Shown here: one piece after another, positions 62,959-64,000 of the stretch
Layout of the letters: the number at the start of each line of letters is the position of its first letter
Numbering within the stretch: position 1 is the first letter of the stretch
Origin: Aerococcus sp.
Lineage (GTDB): Bacteria > Bacillota > Bacilli > Lactobacillales > Aerococcaceae
Length of the DNA: 64,000 bases
Direction: 5' to 3'
Assembly: GCA_022768285.1 (NCBI GenBank)
Contig: JALEMJ010000009.1
Location: 124,001 to 188,000 of the forward strand
Program-made: the position numbers and the translations under genes
The notes under the pieces: generated by a model
Databases searched by the model: none
Told to the model about the DNA's origin: nothing
Seen by the model: the letters and a program-made list of their open reading frames with translations, nothing else

Positions 62959-64000
62959 CAGATGCAGATACAAGTGTTTATTTAGATTATGCAGCGACAA
63001 CACCGATGAGTGATAGGGTCATTGAAGCGATGACGCAGTCGCTAAAAGATGATTACGGAAACGCATCAACAACTTATACCATTGGACGCCAATCACGACA
63101 GAAAATTGAGGCAGTACGGCGTTTGATTGCTGAAACATTACACGCTGATCGTGAGGACATTATTTTTACGAGTGGTGGTACTGAGTCCAATGATAGCGCC
63201 CTAATTCAGACGGCCCACCGCTTAAAAAAACAGGGTAACCGCATTATTACAACGGCGATTGAGCATTCGAGTGTGTATAAGACAATGCATCAGCTAAAAA
63301 ATGAAGGCTTTGATGTGGTATTCCTTGATGTAGATGAAACCGGACATATTTCGCTCGATGAATTGAGAGATGCTATGACTGACGAAACAATTATCGTATC
63401 GATCATTGCCGGCAATAATGAAGTCGGTGCATTGCAGAATTTACAAGCAATCGGAGATATCTGTCATGAAGCCGGGGTTTTCTTTCACACGGATACCGTT
63501 CAGACCTATATGAATGTACCGATTGATGTGGATCAATATCACATTGACGCGTTATCTTCTTCGGCACATAAACTTTATGGGCCAAAAGGTATCGGATTTC
63601 TTTATTATCGCCAAGCTAAACAGCGCTTTACGCCTTATCTTCCTGGCGGTGATCAGGAGAATAAACATCGAGCTGGTACAGAAAATGTACCAGCGATTGT
63701 CGGGATGGGTAGCGCTATTCAATGGTTTGTTGATAATGGTGAGGCACATGCACAAAAGTTAGTCCATTTGCGCCACTATTTCCTAGATCGTGCGGCGCAG
63801 CTCGGCTTGAAATTTCAAATAAATGGTCCGGCCGAAGCAGAGTTGCCGCATATTCTGAATATCTATTGGCCAGGTCATCCGAGCGATCAAGTACTGATTC
63901 AATTGGATTTGAAGGGGATTTACTTATCTGCGGGGTCAGCATGTACAGCAGGCAGCTTAGAGCCTAGTCGTGTACTTGTTGATATGTATGGTGCTGAAGA
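62955..64000 (+). CDS. cysteine desulfurase, IscS-type (partial at right edge)
   Basis: ATG 62955 overlaps the gshF stop (ATGA). At least 348 codons stay open to the end of the window. N-terminal VYLDYAATTPMSD, FTSGGTESND, PLP lysine in SSSAHKLYGPKGIGF, and active cysteine in SAGSACTAGSLEPSRVL. In many Firmicutes this type (YrvO) lies before mnmA and supplies sulfur for 2-thiouridine in tRNA; what follows here cannot be seen. Distinct from the thiI-linked enzyme at 50-1195. Confidence 0.93.
   Translation, partial: MTDADTSVYLDYAATTPMSDRVIEAMTQSLKDDYGNASTTYTIGRQSRQKIEAVRRLIAETLHADREDIIFTSGGTESNDSALIQTAHRLKKQGNRIITTAIEHSSVYKTMHQLKNEGFDVVFLDVDETGHISLDELRDAMTDETIIVSIIAGNNEVGALQNLQAIGDICHEAGVFFHTDTVQTYMNVPIDVDQYHIDALSSSAHKLYGPKGIGFLYYRQAKQRFTPYLPGGDQENKHRAGTENVPAIVGMGSAIQWFVDNGEAHAQKLVHLRHYFLDRAAQLGLKFQINGPAEAELPHILNIYWPGHPSDQVLIQLDLKGIYLSAGSACTAGSLEPSRVLVDMYGAE

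Overview
The window is a chromosomal segment of a low-GC Gram-positive bacterium, most likely a member of the Lactobacillales. The evidence is a phosphoketolase (xfp), a fused glutathione synthetase (gshF), the gnd / orphan response regulator pair, a cggR-gap-pgk-tpi-eno cluster, strong AGGAGG ribosome binding sites, frequent GTG starts, a CtsR-type operator before clpP and cre-like CcpA sites. Genus cannot be fixed from the sequence. Most of the window is dense housekeeping DNA on the + strand, cut into transcription units by clear intrinsic terminators.

Layout. 1-2.5 kb: a cysteine desulfurase and thiI (tRNA 4-thiouridine). 2.5-6.4 kb: a DUF4044-type micro-protein, gnd with a degenerate RitR-like response regulator, then yidC and acylphosphatase on the - strand. 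6.5-14.4 kb: ftsK, pgsA, cinA, recA, rny, greA. 14.4-18.4 kb: an AT-rich accessory island ending at a tRNA-Arg gene. It holds four copies of an unrecognised small protein family (one nonsense-broken, one with a frame-shifted tail), other small orphan genes, a YbjQ-family gene and a single type I-E CRISPR-like repeat. 18.6-28.1 kb: ribose utilisation (rbsK, rbsD, rbsU), an abundant-looking membrane protein, an acyl-ACP thioesterase, a lipoprotein, a YihY-family protein, a RodA/FtsW-family SEDS protein and pepO. 28.1-31.6 kb: a SorC-family regulator and xfp. 31.6-37.5 kb: an O-antigen-ligase-like membrane protein, glutathione reductase, and a P-type cation ATPase behind a yybP-ykoY manganese riboswitch. 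37.5-45.2 kb: folC, clpP and the glycolytic operon. 45.3-54.3 kb: a membrane protein, a yunD-yutD-nagD-TIGR01906 operon, secG-est-rnr-smpB and a histidine phosphatase. 54.3-57.5 kb: a D-lactate/glycolate oxidase, a nonsense-broken alpha/beta hydrolase, tRNA-Leu and a probable unassigned small RNA. 57.5-64 kb: ackA, uspA, rarA, gshF and a second cysteine desulfurase running off the edge.

How it fits together. Phosphoketolase, acetate kinase and the glycolytic cluster supply carbon flux to acetyl-phosphate, ATP and pyruvate; gnd and the ribose genes feed pentose phosphates into Xfp. GshF with glutathione reductase gives a thiol redox system, and the cysteine-rich, phospho-pocket-deficient regulator after gnd may link NADPH supply to redox or metal state. 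Two cysteine desulfurases bracket the window, one beside thiI and one overlapping gshF.

The least explained parts are the small-protein island at 14.4-18.4 kb, the structured transcript at 57.26-57.43 kb, and several perfect inverted repeats that look like unassigned operators (rny, xfp, gor, glcD, hydrolase and ackA promoters).
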